DNA of 6,730 nucleotides from Gemmatimonadales bacterium (lineage in GTDB: Bacteria > Gemmatimonadota > Gemmatimonadetes > Gemmatimonadales > GWC2-71-9), in the NCBI GenBank assembly GCA_013816685.1, contig JACDDX010000096.1, forward strand, positions 1-6,730, read 5' to 3'. Position numbers and translations under genes: made by a program. This document shows, one piece after another, positions 5,963 to 6,730 of this stretch (its first letter is position 1; each line of letters begins with the position of its first letter). The notes under the pieces were generated by a model. It worked only from the letters and a program-made list of their open reading frames with translations. It was not told where the DNA came from and ran no database searches.

Positions 5963-6730
5963 ATGAACCCCATCACGGACGCCCTCGCTCTGACGCGGGC
6001 CCTCGTCGCCCTGGAGACTCCCACCGGCTCCGAGGGTCCGGCGACCGAGCTCCTCGCCGGTGCGCTGGCGCACGCGGGCTATCACGTCGTGCGTCAGCCG
6101 GTCTCGCCCGGTCGCAACAATCTCTACGCCTGGCGCGAGCCTCCGGCGCTCGTCTTCTCGACCCATCTCGATACCGTGCCGCCGCATCTGCCGCTGGCGG
6201 AGGACGCGCAGGCGATTCACGGACGCGGAAGCTGCGACGCCAAGGGGATCGCGGCCGGGATGACGGCCGCCGCCGAGCGGCTCGCGGCCAGCGGCGAGCG
6301 CCGGATCGGGCTGCTGTTCGTGGTGGGCGAGGAGAACGGGTCGGACGGCGCGAAGAAGGCCCTCGAGCTCGACGTCACCAGCCGATTCCTCGTGAACGGC
6401 GAGCCCACCGAGAACCGGCTCTCGATCGGTCAGAAGGGCTCGATCCGCCTCGACCTCCGCGCCACCGGCAAGGCAGCCCACTCCGCGTATCCCGCCGAGG
6501 GCGTGAGCGCGATCGGCGCGCTGCTCGACACCATCGAGCGGATCCGCCGGATGCCGCTGCCAGTCGATGAGCTGCTCGGCGCCTCGACCCTGAACGTCGG
6601 GATCCTCGGGGGCGGCGTCGCCCCCAATGTGCTTGCCCCGCACGCCACGGCGCAGATCCTCTTCCGGACGGTGGCGCCGACCGGTCCGCTGCGGCAGGCG
6701 GTGCGCGAGCTCCTAGCGCCGGGCGTGACC
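5963..6730 (+). CDS. M20 family zinc peptidase/deacylase (ArgE/DapE-like), 5' part
   Basis: The first 256 residues are present and the frame is open at the right edge; family members are about 350-400 residues, so roughly the last third is missing. The di-zinc site is visible: H68 and D70 in STHLDTVP (66-73), bridging D92 in GRGSCDAKG (87-95), catalytic E123 and ligand E124 in GEEN (122-125), and E147 in NGEPTEN (145-151). The lid/dimer domain begins with GQKGSIRLDLRATGKAAHSA (156-175), including H173. Such enzymes hydrolyse N-acyl or N-succinyl amino acids or small peptides in the cytoplasm (acetylornithine or succinyl-diaminopimelate type, or acetyl-lysine deacetylase). The exact substrate cannot be set from this part, so no symbol is given. 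The ATG is chosen because the helix ITDALALTRALVALETPTGSE-type N-terminus is typical. It starts 12 bases after the UMF1 gene and may be co-transcribed with it or use its own promoter. Confidence 0.92.
   Translation, partial: MNPITDALALTRALVALETPTGSEGPATELLAGALAHAGYHVVRQPVSPGRNNLYAWREPPALVFSTHLDTVPPHLPLAEDAQAIHGRGSCDAKGIAAGMTAAAERLAASGERRIGLLFVVGEENGSDGAKKALELDVTSRFLVNGEPTENRLSIGQKGSIRLDLRATGKAAHSAYPAEGVSAIGALLDTIERIRRMPLPVDELLGASTLNVGILGGGVAPNVLAPHATAQILFRTVAPTGPLRQAVRELLAPGVT

Noticed and set aside
5191..6570. 459-codon plus-strand frame overlapping the transporter and M20 genes
   Set aside because: It is Arg/His/Gly-rich shadow sequence in a different frame from both well-supported proteins.
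4415..6643. Very long open frame (742 codons) on the minus strand
   Set aside because: It is antisense to three well-supported features (the end of the kinase, the UMF1 transporter and the M20 peptidase), and its composition is Arg/Asp/Gly/His-rich without any recognisable domain. It is a by-product of high GC codon use.

Overview
The window is 6.7 kb of GC-rich bacterial chromosome with dense, mostly intact genes. Several traits point to the Gemmatimonadota or a close relative: a serine/threonine kinase fused to a TolB-like domain and TPRs and ending in a typical 'RSDRRF..L' tail; weak Shine-Dalgarno sites at several starts; and TANNTT boxes 7-9 bases before start codons. The phylum is an inference from gene style, not from a marker gene.

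Layout, left to right. Bases 1-67 are the last codons of an HtpX-like M48 membrane metalloprotease. Two bases later starts a TerC/Alx-family membrane protein (70-1023). Next is a degraded two-gene module: an intact 67-residue conserved hypothetical gene (1088-1291) overlapping a nucleotidyltransferase-like gene (1239-1398). The second gene has lost its whole catalytic middle and carries an extra GGCC unit that shifts its frame. About 175 bases without a recognisable gene follow (1399-1574). A DUF488 protein lies on the minus strand (1575-2126).

Divergent from DUF488, across a 45-base gap, is an 801-residue transmembrane Ser/Thr kinase (2172-4577). Its stop overlaps the GTG start of a UMF1-type major facilitator transporter (4574-5950), so the two are probably translationally coupled. 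An M20 zinc peptidase/deacylase starts 12 bases after the transporter (5963) and runs off the right edge. A plausible promoter for it lies inside the end of the transporter gene.

Functionally there are three groups: an envelope quality-control and metal-homeostasis pair (htpX-terC), a kinase-transporter pair followed by an amidohydrolase (a possible uptake-and-processing unit, inferred), and the decayed nucleotidyltransferase module. I see no tRNA, rRNA, CRISPR array or insertion sequence. No complete novel system stands out. The most informative anomalies are the nucleotidyltransferase remnant with its tetranucleotide repeat, the kinase/transporter overlap, and the recurring TANNTT box before start codons.
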